A stretch of 5,532 bases of DNA, taken from the NCBI GenBank assembly GCA_012512465.1, contig JAAZED010000013.1, positions 1 to 5,532 of the forward strand, written 5' to 3'. Source of the stretch: Oxalobacter sp. Lineage in GTDB: Bacteria; Pseudomonadota; Gammaproteobacteria; Burkholderiales; Burkholderiaceae_D. Shown piece by piece: positions 5,367-5,532 of the stretch (within the stretch, counting starts at the first letter, position 1; each line of letters opens with the position of its first letter). The notes under the pieces were generated by a model, which saw only the letters and a program-made list of their open reading frames with translations, ran no database searches and was not told the DNA's origin. The translations under genes and the position numbers were made by a program.

Positions 5367-5532
5367 TAGTAAGTCAGCTGGACGGTCAATTCATCAGTGT
5401 ATGTACCCGAGGGAGGAATGGGTGAATTACCATATGCCCGGCCGTATATATTGACGTTTTCAACCGTTCCATTGTTTGCACTGGTGTACAGACCGGATAG
5501 ATAGGTAACGGATGTACGGAGACATGGGTAAC
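5366..5532 (-). CDS. SCPU domain pilin subunit, C-terminal fragment (54 aa seen)
   Basis: Only the last 54 residues and the TAG stop are in the window; the gene continues past the right edge. The reading frame ends …NIYGRAYGNSPIPPSGTYTD… and then LTVQLTY, which matches the closing strands of SCPU pilins (YGRI…PAGTYTDMVAVTLTW in the neighbouring gene; PPAGTYTDTIIINMGF in the tip protein). One cysteine is visible near the cut (YPCLRTS). The gene is on the same strand as, and 8 bases before, the complete pilin, and so belongs to the same operon. It could be the main rod subunit or another minor pilin; the visible part does not decide this. Confidence 0.8.
   Translation of the reverse strand, partial: YPCLRTSVTYLSGLYTSANNGTVENVNIYGRAYGNSPIPPSGTYTDELTVQLTY

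Noticed and set aside
1..5532. CRISPR arrays, tRNA or rRNA genes
   Set aside because: I see no regularly spaced direct repeats with spacers and no cloverleaf or rRNA-like segment on either strand.

Overview
The window holds the downstream part of a chaperone-usher pilus operon of the archaic, Csu-like class, marked by 'spore coat protein U' (SCPU) domain subunits. The whole operon is read leftwards on the minus strand. A small helix-turn-helix regulator follows in the same direction. Base composition looks close to 50% GC. Archaic pili plus a regulator resembling small proteins I recall from Oxalobacteraceae (ending RELRxLMGDxxNK) suggest a Gram-negative betaproteobacterium, possibly a moderate-GC member of that family. 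That placement rests on memory and is tentative.

Reading along the minus strand from the right edge, the layout is: the C-terminal 54 residues of one SCPU pilin (5366-5532, cut by the window); a complete SCPU pilin with signal peptide (4824-5357); the periplasmic chaperone (3993-4793); the outer-membrane usher (1536-3971, GTG start); and a two-domain SCPU protein in the tip-adhesin position (536-1531). Gaps between genes are 8, 30, 21 and 4 bases, so this is almost certainly one transcript whose promoter lies beyond the right edge. After a 110-base spacer comes the 96-residue HTH protein (135-425). The leftmost 134 bases hold no gene I can support, apart from a possible C-terminal tail of a plus-strand reading frame.

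Together the genes form one assembly line. Pilins and tip protein enter the periplasm by signal peptides. The chaperone holds each unfinished subunit fold, and the usher orders and secretes the fibre, with the two-domain protein expected at the tip. The expected upstream genes (main rod pilin and a further minor pilin) are outside the window.

The least ordinary parts are not the proteins. The spacer before the HTH gene carries two similar AATATT-paired sites 43 bases apart, one overlapping the ribosome binding site and the other a perfect 12-bp inverted repeat, together with promoter-like boxes. A perfect 10-bp inverted repeat covers the start codon of the complete SCPU pilin, which has no clear Shine-Dalgarno. 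There are also A/T runs of 8-9 bases inside the usher and chaperone genes that could be slippage-prone.
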